64,000 nt of DNA. Origin: Rhodospirillales bacterium URHD0017. GTDB taxonomy: Bacteria > Pseudomonadota > Alphaproteobacteria > Reyranellales > Reyranellaceae. Position 1 is the stretch's first letter, and the number at the start of each line of letters is the position of its first letter. The stretch spans positions 1-64,000 of the forward strand of contig FODP01000007.1 of assembly GCA_900110395.1 (NCBI GenBank), read 5' to 3'. Below are positions 44,373-53,514 of the stretch, one piece after another. A program made the position numbers and the translations under genes. The notes beneath the pieces were generated by a model that ran no database searches, was not told where the DNA came from, and was given only the letters and a program-made list of their open reading frames with translations.

Positions 44373-44698
44373 GCGGCGGGCGCTCTACAGTCTTCCCCGA
44401 CCGGCTGTTGTCAGTCGGTACCTTCGAGCCCATCGGCTCCGGCCGATGGGCTTTTTTCTTGGCGTATTCTGCGAACCGCGCCTTGCTGCACTGAGCCTAT
44501 GACAGCCGCACGCCGTAGACCGATCTTCGGCAGCCGCCGGGCGCCCCCGGCACGGACTGCAAGTGATCAAGGTGTGGCATCGCGCAGGCTTCGTTGCCGC
44601 AGCAGCCCGCGAGGCGTAGCGTCCGCATCGAGGCGGTCGTGCACCGCTCACGGCGCTGCGGTCCGCCCGAGCTCCATCATCAGTTTGGAGGGGGGACC
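44373..44698. other. Intergenic region after ompA-like gene
   Basis: Contains the terminator at 44428 and then about 240 bp with no recognisable gene. AGTTTGGAGGGGG at 44682-44694 provides the ribosome-binding site for the TPR gene. Confidence 0.5.
44428..44457 (+). terminator. Rho-independent terminator
   Basis: GCCCATCGG (44428-44436) pairs with CCGATGGGC (44443-44451) around CTCCGG and is followed by TTTTTT. It ends the OmpA gene transcript about 55 bp after the stop codon. Confidence 0.92.
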
Positions 44699-46522
44699 AT
44701 GCGGACCATTTTCACCTTGCCACCGCTTCTCGTCGCCAGTGCCGCGCTGGGCGGCCTGCTGGCACCGTTCGCCGTCGGCAGCGTTCCGACCGACCGCCCG
44801 GGCATCGGCAGTGCGGCCGATCTGCCGTTCGCCAACGCCCCGATCTGCCGCGGGCCGGCGTCGCACGGCGCCACCGGCGCCATGATGCGCCTGGCCCAGG
44901 CCCGCACCGAGGTGCCGCCCGGGGGCATGCAGGCCGCCATGCCGGCGCCCGCCTTCGCCGACAGCGATCCGCCGCTGTGGGACGGGCTCGGGGCGGTGAC
45001 GTACAAGATCACGACCGCGAACGCCGAGGCGCAGGCCTATTTCAACCAGGGGCTCCGGCTCACCTATGCGTTCAATCACGGCGAGGCGCAGCGCGCCTTC
45101 CGCAAGGCGCAGAAGCTCGATCCCGGCTGCGCGATGTGCTTCTGGGGCGAGGCGCTGGTGCTCGGGCCCAACATCAACCTGCCGATGCAGGACGACGCGG
45201 TGGCGCCGGCCTTCGCCGCGGCTGAGAAGGCGCGCGGGCTCAGCGCCAAGGCGAGCCCCAGCGAGCAGGCGCTGATCGCGGCGGTCGCGACCCGCTACGC
45301 CAAGGACGCGAAGGCCGACCGGGTGCCGCTCGATGCCGCCTATGCGGCCGCCATGGCGAAGGTCGCCGCGCAGTTCCCCGACGACAACGAGATCGCGGTG
45401 CTCTACGCCGAATCGGTGATGGACTTGAGCCCGTGGAACTACTGGCAGCCCGGCGGGCGGGAGCCGAACCCGCAGAGCGGCCCCGTCGTGCCGGCCCTGG
45501 AGCGCGTGCTGGCGCGCGACCCGAACCATCCCGGCGCGATCCACTTCTACATCCACGCGGTCGAGGCGTCGGACCGGCCGGAGCGCGCCGAGCCCTATGC
45601 CGACCGGCTGCGCGGGGCGCTTCCCGGCGCCGGCCACCTCGTGCACATGCCGAGCCACATCTACTACCGGGTCGGCCGCTATCTCGACGCGCTGGCCGAC
45701 AACAAGACGGCGGCCGAGGTCGACGAGAAATACCTGGCGGCGAGCAATGCGCCGCTGGGCGTCTATCGCCTCGGCTACTACCCGCACAACGTCCATTTCG
45801 TGATGGCGTCCGCCCAGATGGCGGGCGATGGCCCGACCGTCATCGCGTCGGCCGAGAAGCTGCGCGGCCTCATCCCCGACGAGGTCGCGCGCACCATCGC
45901 GCTGGTGCAGCCGGTCAAGGCGGCGCCCTACTTCGCCCATGCGCTGTTCAGCCCGCCGGCCACCGTGCTGGCGCTGCCCGATCCGGGCGACGCCATCCCC
46001 TACGTCAAGGCGATGTGGCACTACGCGCGCGGCGTCGCCTTTGCGGCGCAGGGCGACGTTGCGGCGGCCCAGGCGGAAGCGGGCGCGATCGCGGCGCTCG
46101 AAGGCGGGGATTTCACCCTGCTCAACGCCTCGGGCGTTCCGGCCAAGGACGTGCTGACCTTGGCGCGCACCGTCATCGAAGCGCGCATCGCCCAGCGCCA
46201 GGGCGACAAGGCGAAGGCGATCGAGCGGTTCGAGCGGGCGGCCGCGCTGCAGGACGGGCTGCCCTACACCGAGCCGCCCTACTGGTACTACCCGGTGCGG
46301 CAGTCGCTCGCGGTCGCGCTGATGCAGGCCGGCCGGCTCGACGACGCGGAGGTGCAGTTCAAGCTCGCGCTGAAGCGTGCCCCGGCCAACGGCTGGACGT
46401 GGTACGGGCTTGCCGAGCTCTACAAGGCGCGCGGCAAGGCCGACGAGGCGAAGCAGCTCGAAGCCGACCTTGCCAACCTGTGGATCGGCGAGCGGCAGCT
46501 GCTGGAGCTGTCGAAGCTGTGA
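44699..46522 (+). CDS. Exported tetratricopeptide repeat protein (607 aa)
   Basis: The start at 44699 is set by a strong GGAGGGGGG. A signal peptide (MRTIFTLPPLLVASAALGGL) and a loop of about 70 residues precede the repeats. AQAYFNQGLRLTYAFNHGEA with AFRKAQKLDPGCAMCFWGEA is the first TPR pair. Further helical repeats include ALERVLARDPNHPGAIHFYI and the C-terminal AEVQFKLALKRAPANGWTWYGLAELY. The HFYIHAVEAS segment recurs in a family of large periplasmic TPR proteins. No enzymatic domain is seen. Confidence 0.85.
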   Translation: MRTIFTLPPLLVASAALGGLLAPFAVGSVPTDRPGIGSAADLPFANAPICRGPASHGATGAMMRLAQARTEVPPGGMQAAMPAPAFADSDPPLWDGLGAVTYKITTANAEAQAYFNQGLRLTYAFNHGEAQRAFRKAQKLDPGCAMCFWGEALVLGPNINLPMQDDAVAPAFAAAEKARGLSAKASPSEQALIAAVATRYAKDAKADRVPLDAAYAAAMAKVAAQFPDDNEIAVLYAESVMDLSPWNYWQPGGREPNPQSGPVVPALERVLARDPNHPGAIHFYIHAVEASDRPERAEPYADRLRGALPGAGHLVHMPSHIYYRVGRYLDALADNKTAAEVDEKYLAASNAPLGVYRLGYYPHNVHFVMASAQMAGDGPTVIASAEKLRGLIPDEVARTIALVQPVKAAPYFAHALFSPPATVLALPDPGDAIPYVKAMWHYARGVAFAAQGDVAAAQAEAGAIAALEGGDFTLLNASGVPAKDVLTLARTVIEARIAQRQGDKAKAIERFERAAALQDGLPYTEPPYWYYPVRQSLAVALMQAGRLDDAEVQFKLALKRAPANGWTWYGLAELYKARGKADEAKQLEADLANLWIGERQLLELSKL

Positions 46523-46732
46523 GCCGTCAGAGGCGGATCAGCGACGACGCCGAGGTCGGGCGCGGCAAGGAGGCGGCGTCAAGCTTCAAGGCCTGACCCG
46601 CGATGGCCGGTTGGGCGTCGCGCGACGGCGCGACGTTCGATGGGGAGCGGCGGGTTGGAGGTGGCGATCCCGCGATCGCCCGCTCTGACGCCTGTGGAAC
46701 GGAGCAAGGCCAAGGTCGTTAGGGGCTCTGCC

Positions 46733-47005
46733 ATGGCACCCACCCTCAGCACCCTGGAACTCGATATCCTGCGCAAGCTGGTGAACGGCGAGGCCGTCAC
46801 GCTGTCGTCCCAGCTTCGCCTTCGACTGGAGATGGCGGGCGTCCTGCGCGACGGCGCACGCGGCATCGTCGTGACCGACGCCGGCAAACGCCTGGCCCGC
46901 CAGAAGCCGGCGGATGTCGCCGTCGGCAGCCCGGCGCGGGATCCCCAGGCCGCCCGCGACGCCCGCGGCCGGCGAAAGCCTTTCCAGCGCCGGTCCGTTT
47001 TCTGA
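46733..47005 (+). CDS. Hypothetical protein, 90 aa
   Basis: MAPTLSTLELDILRKLVNGE followed by a short helix and GIVVTDAGKRLA gives a winged-helix-like pattern, with a basic tail (RDARGRRKPFQRR). TTAGGGG lies upstream of the ATG. It may be a small DNA-binding protein; I cannot assign a family. Confidence 0.5.
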   Translation: MAPTLSTLELDILRKLVNGEAVTLSSQLRLRLEMAGVLRDGARGIVVTDAGKRLARQKPADVAVGSPARDPQAARDARGRRKPFQRRSVF

Positions 47006-47048
47006 CGATCGCGCTTTCGACGCGGGCGCCAGCGCAGCGACGGCAGGG

Positions 47049-48509
47049 CTACGCCATCGCGACCGGCGGGGCCGGCGGGGCCCACTCGTCCGGCGCCGGC
47101 TGCCAGCCGGCAGGCGCCGCGACAGCCGTCCGCTGATTGAGCAGGCAAGCCGCGGCGGCCAGGAACAGCACCGCCCAGCAGGTCGGGCCGACATAGGCGC
47201 CCGAGGCCTGGCCCAGGATCGCCCAGGTCACCCAGCAGAAGGCGGCACTGGGCACACCGAGGACGCGCAGCCATCCTGAAATGACGGCGATCATGGCGAC
47301 GCCCCAGACGAAGCCGAGATAGATCCAGTGCAGCCAGAAATAGTTGATCAGCAGCTCGGTCGCCGGCGACACGACCTTCCAGCCGCCGGAGTAGTAGGAC
47401 GAGCGCAGATAGAGATTGGTGATCTCCCGTTCGATGACGGGCTCGCCGCTCAGCCCGGCCCCGGCGATGGGATAGCGGCTCATGATGTCGAGGCCAGCCA
47501 GGGCCGGACCCTGCACGCGGTAGAAGAAGCTGGGGTCGTTGCCCGAGGTGATCGCTTCGAAGCGCTGGGCAAACAGCGTCTTGGCCAGCAGCAGCGCGAC
47601 CAGCGAAAACAGCACGGCGACCAGGGCAACGACCAGGAAGCGCGCGGCGTCGATGCGGCCGTTGCGCCGGCTGCCGAGGAACAGCAGGTAGGGCAGCAGC
47701 AGCACCAGCATCAGCAGCAGCGTCGGCCCGGGCATGGCGAACAGGCCGAGACCGACCAGGCCGAGATAGAGCGGCAGCTTCCAGCGCCACGGGCTCGCGA
47801 CCAGCCAGATGAAGGTGAACAGCGTGTAGCAGAAGGTGACGCTGGCGGGCTCGGAGGCGAAGAATTTCGGCCGGACGCGGTTGTAGAACATGAGGTCGCG
47901 CAGGTCGTTCTCGTAGATGCCCTTGCGGTAGAGCGCGTTGCGCACGGCATCGCTGACGGGGCGCAGGCCGCCGTAGTTCTCGAGCAGGCATCCCACGACG
48001 ATGACCAGCGCGAAGGCGAGGAACAGCCGGGCGATCTGGCGCCGCTCGGCACGCTTCACCGTCAGGAAGAGGGCGTAGCCGACGGCGAGCGAGTAGGTGA
48101 GCTGGATCAGGCCATTGGTCCGCCGCGACAGCCAGGAGATGTCGGGCGCACAGAGCATCGACGCCAGGTAGAGCGTGACGATGGCGCAGAAGCCGATCAG
48201 CGCGCGCGGCGTGATGTCGTTGCGCCGGCGAACCAGCAGGATCAGTCCGGCGATGCCGGCCGGCACCGACGGCAGGGGGACCTTCGACGACAGCATGATG
48301 GTGTAGTTGGTGTAGAGGCCGACCATGAAGATGAAGATCAGGACAAGGTCGACCCAGCCGAGGCCGGCGGCCGGCGCGGATGCTTTCGCGTCGGCCGGGC
48401 TTGCGTCGCTGACCCTTGCGTCGCTGAACCAGGCGGCCTGCCGGGTATCGGATTGCCCACCACCGATGGCGCGCACCAGCGGGCGCCGAACGCGTAAGGC
48501 TGTGCCCAT
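47049..48509 (-). CDS. O-antigen ligase/polymerase-like membrane protein
   Basis: A 486-residue protein with about 12 hydrophobic helices and a large periplasmic loop (about 300-380) containing RYPIAGAGLSGEPVIEREITNLYL, typical of Wzy/WaaL proteins, where Arg and His residues act on lipid-linked glycans. The N-terminal 45 residues are polar. No glycosyltransferases are adjacent, so it may serve a locus elsewhere. Confidence 0.7.
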   Translation of the reverse strand: MGTALRVRRPLVRAIGGGQSDTRQAAWFSDARVSDASPADAKASAPAAGLGWVDLVLIFIFMVGLYTNYTIMLSSKVPLPSVPAGIAGLILLVRRRNDITPRALIGFCAIVTLYLASMLCAPDISWLSRRTNGLIQLTYSLAVGYALFLTVKRAERRQIARLFLAFALVIVVGCLLENYGGLRPVSDAVRNALYRKGIYENDLRDLMFYNRVRPKFFASEPASVTFCYTLFTFIWLVASPWRWKLPLYLGLVGLGLFAMPGPTLLLMLVLLLPYLLFLGSRRNGRIDAARFLVVALVAVLFSLVALLLAKTLFAQRFEAITSGNDPSFFYRVQGPALAGLDIMSRYPIAGAGLSGEPVIEREITNLYLRSSYYSGGWKVVSPATELLINYFWLHWIYLGFVWGVAMIAVISGWLRVLGVPSAAFCWVTWAILGQASGAYVGPTCWAVLFLAAAACLLNQRTAVAAPAGWQPAPDEWAPPAPPVAMA

Positions 48510-48902
48510 GCGTCACGTCTCGAGCCGCAGACCCACACACCCCTGTGCCAGCGGCCGGCACCCACCGTCCGCATGGCGGCGTGGCGCTGCAGCCGGCCAC
48601 GCCGTGTCGGCGGCGATCAAAAGGCAAAGCGCTGCGAGCGGCAATGGCCTGCGAGCGGCATCACGATGAGATCACACCCGCCCGTCGAGGGGATGCCAGC
48701 CGGGCGGTGCTGCCGCCGCTCGCCCGGCCGGGCAGCGCGGACGATGGCGAGGGATGACCTGGCCGCGAGGCTCTCTTGGTGCGGCTCGCCCTCGCGATGT
48801 GCGCAATGAGTGGCAACGGGTGCGGCGTGTCACCCAGGGCGACCGTCGGCGTTCGACTCCTTCAAATAGCCAGCGCCGGCGCCGGCGGGTCTTGAAGGGG
48901 AA
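48510..48902. other. Intergenic region, no gene seen
   Basis: About 390 bp between divergent genes. I see no convincing open frame, hairpin or repeat. GAAGGGGAA at 48893-48901 is the ribosome-binding site of the regulator gene. The regulator promoter should be here but no clear consensus is visible. Confidence 0.5.
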
Positions 48903-49631
48903 ATGCCCGACATGCACGACGTGGTCCTGGTGGATGACGACGACCTTTATCGCGAAGCCTTGTCGGCGGACCTCGAGGACCGCGGGTTCACGGTCTCGTG
49001 CTTCGCCGATGGGCCGTCCTTGCTCGAAGCCATCAACCGGGGCGCCGAGGCACACGTTGCGTTGCTCGATTGGGTGCTGCCCGAGATGTCGGGAGTCGAG
49101 CTGCTGGGGGCGCTGCGCCAGTACGGTATCGAACTGCCGGTCGTCTTCCTGACCGGATACTCCCCGGCCGAGCGGGAGCTGCAGGCGCTGGGCCATGGCG
49201 CCGTCGACTTCGTCGACAAGGCGCGCGGCACGGAAGTGCTGGCCCACCGCCTGCGCGTCATCATCGACGGGCGGCGCCAGGTCCCGGCCGCGGCGCCGCC
49301 CCCGGTCGAGCGCCACGGCGACCTCAGCCTGCTTCCGGCCACGGCACGCGCCCTGTGGCGGGAGCGCGATCTCGGCCTGACCATGACGGAATACAAGGTC
49401 GTGAGGCTGCTGGTGGCGCGCAAAGGACAGGCGCAAACCTATCGCAGCATCTACGACACGGCGCACTACGCAGGGTTCGTGGCCGGCAGCGGCGACCTGG
49501 GCCACAACACGAACGTCCGCTCGATCATGAAGCGGCTTCGGCGGAAATTCCTGGCGGTCGACCCCGGGTTTTCGGAGATCGAGACGCTGGCGAGCGTCGG
49601 CTACCGATGGCGCAACGTGTCCGCGGCGTGA
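48903..49631 (+). CDS. Response regulator, receiver plus OmpR-type winged helix (copy 1)
   Basis: A 242-residue DNA-binding response regulator. The acidic pocket is DDDD at residues 11-14, the phospho-acceptor Asp56 in LLDWVLP, the Thr in VVFLTGY and the Lys in VDFVDKARG. The output domain (about 150-240) is a winged helix: LTMTEYKVVRLLVARKG, HNTNVRSIMKRLRRKFL, VGYRWR. There is a proline-rich linker between. It closely resembles the regulator at 54094 over its whole length. No kinase gene is nearby. Confidence 0.93.
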   Translation: MPDMHDVVLVDDDDLYREALSADLEDRGFTVSCFADGPSLLEAINRGAEAHVALLDWVLPEMSGVELLGALRQYGIELPVVFLTGYSPAERELQALGHGAVDFVDKARGTEVLAHRLRVIIDGRRQVPAAAPPPVERHGDLSLLPATARALWRERDLGLTMTEYKVVRLLVARKGQAQTYRSIYDTAHYAGFVAGSGDLGHNTNVRSIMKRLRRKFLAVDPGFSEIETLASVGYRWRNVSAA

Positions 49632-49793
49632 AGCCAACCAGCTTTTTGCCTGGCCAATCGGCCGTTGATTGCAGCGTTCAGTGAACAATCAGGTGTCCCG
49701 GAACGACTGGGCTCGCGTCAGTGGCCACCAGCTGAGCACGGGATCAGGCGTGCCAGCGCCCGCTACAGTGGATGCCTGGGAGGACGCAAGGCC

Positions 49794-49901
49794 ATGGCTC
49801 TCATCCAACCATCCAAGCACCAACCCCGGCCCGACATGTGGTGGAAGCTGATAACGGCATCGGGCGTCCTGTTGCTCGTGTTTGCGATCCTGAGCTTGTG
49901 A
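49794..49901 (+). CDS. Small single-helix membrane protein, 35 aa
   Basis: MALIQPSKHQPRPDMWWK is followed by a hydrophobic stretch LITASGVLLLVFAILSL that ends the protein. GGGAGGACG lies upstream of the ATG. A polar N-terminus with one C-terminal helix is the usual form of small membrane proteins. Homology is not known. Confidence 0.45.
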   Translation: MALIQPSKHQPRPDMWWKLITASGVLLLVFAILSL

Positions 49902-50067
49902 TCGCGAGCGTGTCGGGCGCGCCGCCATACGCCTGGATACGTCGGCCGGATATTTAGAAAAGTTACAAGGTGAAACCAAAGGCGTGCGCAGCGCTTATTC
50001 CGGTGGGTGTGTTGCTTGCGTTGCGTCTGGGAAGGGGCCGGGCGGCGATGTCCGTCCGGTTTCCACC

Positions 50068-50106
50068 AATGACGTTTCCACGAATGACATTTCTACCGAT
50101 GACATA
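50068..50106. repeat. 15-bp imperfect tandem repeat
   Basis: AATGACGTTTCCACG, AATGACATTTCTACC and GATGACAT follow one another just before the small membrane ORF at 50117. They could be binding sites or a simple slippage product. Confidence 0.6.
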
Positions 50107-50116
50107 GGGGTGAGCT

Positions 50117-50311
50117 GTGCAACTGGGCGGACGCGAGATCCTGATGGCCGCCTGCCAACTGGCAGGCATCAGTGCCACCGGCCTGTTGGTGCCATGCTAT
50201 TTCATCGATCGGACATTCGGCACCGACATCCTCACCACCCTGATGCAAGCGATGCTGGCGGCGTTCGCCTGCGCGCTCATCCTCGCGGTCTGGACCGATC
50301 GCGAAGAATAG
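50117..50311 (+). CDS. Small membrane protein, 64 aa
   Basis: Starts at GTG (50117) after GGGGTGAGCT. Two hydrophobic segments, ILMAACQLAGISATGLLVPC and TLMQAMLAAFACALILAV, surround a short polar loop (IDRTFGTD), and the tail is WTDREE. Probably a two-helix inner-membrane protein of unknown role. Confidence 0.5.
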   Translation: MQLGGREILMAACQLAGISATGLLVPCYFIDRTFGTDILTTLMQAMLAAFACALILAVWTDREE

Positions 50312-51042
50312 TTCGCGGCTCGTCGCTGCGAAATTGCGATCAGCTCTCGAGCAGCGCCGGTTTCACCGGGGTTGGCGAAGGCGAGGTCACCCTGGCCGGC
50401 GCGATGCGCTCCTGCAGGCGCAGGCGGGGGCGAAAGCGCTGTCCTACCGCACGCTGTTCGATGGCCGCGCGGTGAAGTCGACGATGACCAGCGACGAGCT
50501 GCCGACGATGATAAAGGAAGCGCCGCCCGGCTTGGGGACCCGGGCGGCGCTTTTGCTTCTGTCCGGCCGTCGCCGTCTCTGGGGGAGATGAGAAGCCATC
50601 GAGCAACGGCACGCCCTCGCAAACAGTTGCGATGCCGGCGTGACCGGCCTGTGAACGCCGCTCGCGTGAATGTCGCTCGCGGCAGCGACGTCGCTTCTCG
50701 CAGGGTGCGCGCGTCGAGGCTCACGGCTTCGTCAGCCGCGACAGTGCGAAAACTCACAGTCTCCGGCATGCCGGGCGGACGACGCTGCGCCCCGCCTCGG
50801 CCGCGCGTGCGCGCCGCTTCGCGGCCCAGCCCCTTCCCCCCAACACCCAGCCCCCGCGGTGAACCGCCATGAACACCTGTCGCCAGCACGTCCGATCGCC
50901 AGCCGTCTTCGCCGTTGTGCCCTTTCGGCAACTTTCCGCAGCAATCGCCGGCGGAACGCGCGAATCGCTTGTTCGTCGCGATCACGCCAACCTTTCAGCG
51001 CACAGCGGATAGGTGTCCATCGTCGCTCTAGGGATCCCACTC
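50312..51042. other. Intergenic region with strong terminator, possible decayed gene
   Basis: About 730 bp. The stretch 50370-50517 has plus-strand open pieces in two frames (VGEGEVTLAGAM, then ALSYRTLFDGRAVKS with TSDELPTMIKEAP) directly ahead of the terminator at 50518. They might be the remnant of a small gene with a frameshift. From 50600 on I see no gene. Confidence 0.4.
50518..50554 (+). terminator. Strong rho-independent terminator
   Basis: AAGCGCCGCCCGG (50518-50530) pairs perfectly with CCGGGCGGCGCTT (50540-50552), loop of nine bases, followed by TTGCTTCT. A 13-bp GC-rich stem of this quality marks the end of a real transcript, although no secure gene precedes it. Confidence 0.85.
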
Positions 51043-52932
51043 ATGGCAGCCAAGCGTCCGCGGTCGCGGGCGAGCGCCGGCAACGATCATGGCAACGATC
51101 ATGGCGGCCGCCGCCTGGTGGTCGTGGTGGCGTTCGACGTCGTGAACTTCACCGCCCTCGTCGAGGCCGACGAGGAGCGCGTGCTGGATGCGTGGCGGGC
51201 GCTGCGCCGCGCCATCGATCCGCTGATCAGCGCAGGCGGCGGGCGCATCTTCAAGGCGCTGGGCGACGGCCTGCTGGTCGAGTTCGCGAGCCCGGTCGAG
51301 GCCACGCGCACCGCGCTCGCCGTGCAGGAGGAGGTCGTGCGCAGCGCCGTTCCCGACGACGTCCGCCTCGAGCTGCGCTCCGCCATTCACATGGGCGAGG
51401 TCACCGTCGAGGGCACCGACCTGATGGGCGACGGCATCAACGTCGTGTCGCGCCTGCAGACGCATGCGCCGGTCGGCGGCGTGCTGGTGTCGGCGGCGGT
51501 CATGGATCTGATCGCCGGCCGCATCGACCAGCCGATCGAGGAGCTGGGCCCGCTCACCTTGCGCAACATGCGGCGGCCGGTGCACGCCTATGCCGTCGGG
51601 CCAATGGCGCATGCCGTGCGCCAGTCGAAGGCGGCTGAGGCGCCCGCCCCGGGAACGCTGCCGGGAACGCTGCCGGGAACGCTGATCGAGAGCTTCCAGC
51701 GCCGCCGTCCGTCGATCGCCGTGCTGCCCTTCCTCGACCAGACGGCCGAGGGGGGCGCCTCGTGGTTCTCGGACGGGCTGGTCGAGGACATCATCGCCGC
51801 GCTCTCGTGCCTGCCCGAGCTGATCGTGATCAGCCGCGCCTCGGTGCTGCGCTATCGCGGGGCGGCGCACGATCCGCGCCTGATCCATCGCGAGCTGGCC
51901 GTGCGCTACCTGCTGACGGGCAGCGTGCGGCGCGGCGGCGGCCCCGGGAGCGGGCTCGAGAGCGGGCCCGAGATGGGCAGGGTGCGGCTGTCGGCCGAGC
52001 TGGCCGACTGCGAAGCCGGCACCTTGATCTGGAGCGACCGGCTGGCGGGCGATGCGGCCGACCTCTTCAACCTGCAGGACGAGCTTTCGGCCCGGGTGGT
52101 GGCGACGATCGCGCCGCAGGTCCAGGAATCGGAACTGCGGCGCGTCCTGCGCAAGCATCCCGAAAACCTCGACGCCTACGAGTGCGTGCTGCGCGGGCTC
52201 GACCTGCTCTACCGCCTGGACGATGACGGGTTCAACCGGGCGCTGCCGCTGTTCGAGCGCGCCATCACGCTCGATCCGCGCTACGCGACGGCCTATGCGC
52301 TGGCCGCGACCTGCCACGGCGAGCGCTACTACCAGGGCACGTCGGCCGATCCGGTAGCCGACCACATGGAGGCCGAGCGGCTGAGCCGGCTCGCGCTCAG
52401 CTTCGACCGGTTCGATCCGCTGGCGCTGTCGCTGTGCGGGCATATCCGGTCGTGGCTGTTCCGCGACTACGACCATGCCATCGAACTGTTCGACCGGGCG
52501 CTGGCGGCCAATCCCAGCGCCGCCATCGCCTGGCTGCGCAGCAGCGCCACCTTCAGCTACATCGGCGAGCCGCGCGAGGCGCGGCGGCGGGTCGATATCG
52601 GGCTGCGGCTCTCGCCCTACGACGCGCAGGTCTTCTTCTCCTACGGGCTCGCCAGCCTGGCGGCCTATGCCAGCGGCGACTATGCCGAGGCGGCGGCGTG
52701 GGGGCGGAAATCGATGGGCGCCAATCCGCGGTTCGTCGGCAACCTGCGCTTCCTCGCGGCGAGCCTGGCGGCGAGCGGGCAGTTCCGCGAGGCGCGCCAG
52801 GTCGCGCACGACCTGCTGCGGCTCAATCCCGGGTTCAGTGCGCGCAAGTTCGCCGCGGGGCATGCCTTCAAGGATCCCGAGATGCGGCTGCGCTTCGCCG
52901 ATCATCTCGTGCTGGCGGGGCTGCCGGAGTAG
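51043..52932 (+). CDS. Class III nucleotide cyclase domain fused to TPR repeats
   Basis: A 629-residue protein. The cyclase domain (about 24-190) has metal-binding Asp32 in AFDVVNFTAL and Asp75 in KALGDGLLVEF; Lys71 may select the base. AIHMGEVTVEGTDLMGDGIN is typical. Then comes a TolB/CadC-like section (IAVLPFLDQTAEGGASWFSDGLVEDI) and C-terminal TPRs (ALPLFERAITLDPRYATAYA, AIELFDRALAANPSAAIAWL). The start at 51043 follows AGGGA. 12-bp DNA duplications give NDHG twice near the N-terminus and GTLP three times in the linker. It should make cAMP, tuned by the TPR part (inference). Confidence 0.9.
   Translation: MAAKRPRSRASAGNDHGNDHGGRRLVVVVAFDVVNFTALVEADEERVLDAWRALRRAIDPLISAGGGRIFKALGDGLLVEFASPVEATRTALAVQEEVVRSAVPDDVRLELRSAIHMGEVTVEGTDLMGDGINVVSRLQTHAPVGGVLVSAAVMDLIAGRIDQPIEELGPLTLRNMRRPVHAYAVGPMAHAVRQSKAAEAPAPGTLPGTLPGTLIESFQRRRPSIAVLPFLDQTAEGGASWFSDGLVEDIIAALSCLPELIVISRASVLRYRGAAHDPRLIHRELAVRYLLTGSVRRGGGPGSGLESGPEMGRVRLSAELADCEAGTLIWSDRLAGDAADLFNLQDELSARVVATIAPQVQESELRRVLRKHPENLDAYECVLRGLDLLYRLDDDGFNRALPLFERAITLDPRYATAYALAATCHGERYYQGTSADPVADHMEAERLSRLALSFDRFDPLALSLCGHIRSWLFRDYDHAIELFDRALAANPSAAIAWLRSSATFSYIGEPREARRRVDIGLRLSPYDAQVFFSYGLASLAAYASGDYAEAAAWGRKSMGANPRFVGNLRFLAASLAASGQFREARQVAHDLLRLNPGFSARKFAAGHAFKDPEMRLRFADHLVLAGLPE
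51651..51690. repeat. 12-bp tandem repeat in the cyclase linker
   Basis: CCGGGAACGCTG is present three times in a row and encodes PGTL repeats between the cyclase and TolB-like domains. A similar 12-bp duplication (GGCAACGATCAT twice) is at 51080-51103. Confidence 0.8.
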
Positions 52933-52964
52933 CCCTCCTTCGCTCCTTTGGAGCGACGGAGGGC
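52932..52964. repeat. Palindromic repeat family C, copy 1
   Basis: GCCCTCC...TTCGCTC pairs with GAGCGA...GGAGGGC around CTTTG. It starts on the last base of the cyclase stop codon and ends six bases before the end of the convergent gene, so it may terminate both. Confidence 0.65.
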
Positions 52965-52969
52965 GACCT

Positions 52970-53458
52970 CTAGCGGCGCAGGGTCACTTCCGCGACCTTG
53001 TCCTTGTAGTCCTGCTTGGGGTCGGCGCCGAGCAGCATCTTGATACCGGCAACGAGGCTCGACGCGTCGAGCCAGATTTCCGCCCGTTCGGCATCGAAGC
53101 GCAGCAGCGCCAGCTTGGGATCGTCCTTGCCGCCCTCGTACCAGGCGGCGACGAAGCGGTTCCACAGCCGGTCGATCACGGCGCGATCGCTGTCGAGCGA
53201 CACGCTGCCATGCAGGGTGGCGAAGAGGTCGTGGCCCTTGGAGGCGAAGGTGGCGATCGCCCGGTCGCCCTGCTCGAGCTTCTGCACGAGGCCGTTGTCG
53301 CGCGCGGTGAAGAACCAGATCGGTCCCTTGCCGCCTTCGACCTGGGCGGTCATGGGGCGGGCGTGGCCATCCTCGACGCCGTCGAAACCCAGCATCATCG
53401 TCCTGTCCGCCTCGAGAGCGGACCAGAATTTGTCTTCGAGCTCACGAGGCGTCGGCAT
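52970..53458 (-). CDS. Pyridoxamine 5'-phosphate oxidase family protein (general stress protein 26 type)
   Basis: A 162-residue split-barrel flavin-binding protein. ELEDKFWSALEADRTMMLGF, RPMTAQVEGGKGPIWFFTA and LVQKLEQGDRAIATFASKGH match stress protein 26-like members, and DRLWNRFVAAWYEGGKDDP is the usual late segment. GGAG precedes the ATG at 53458; 53470 is an alternative. It probably binds FMN or F420-like cofactors; substrate unknown. Confidence 0.88.
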   Translation of the reverse strand: MPTPRELEDKFWSALEADRTMMLGFDGVEDGHARPMTAQVEGGKGPIWFFTARDNGLVQKLEQGDRAIATFASKGHDLFATLHGSVSLDSDRAVIDRLWNRFVAAWYEGGKDDPKLALLRFDAERAEIWLDASSLVAGIKMLLGADPKQDYKDKVAEVTLRR

Positions 53459-53514
53459 GGTCAACTCCATGAAGAGAGGGGATGGCGGCCAACGACGGCT
53501 CCGACGCAGGGGTT

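Noticed and set aside
46523..46732. Coding continuation after the TPR gene
   Set aside because: Only short frames with shadow-like composition; treated as spacer before the 90-aa ORF.
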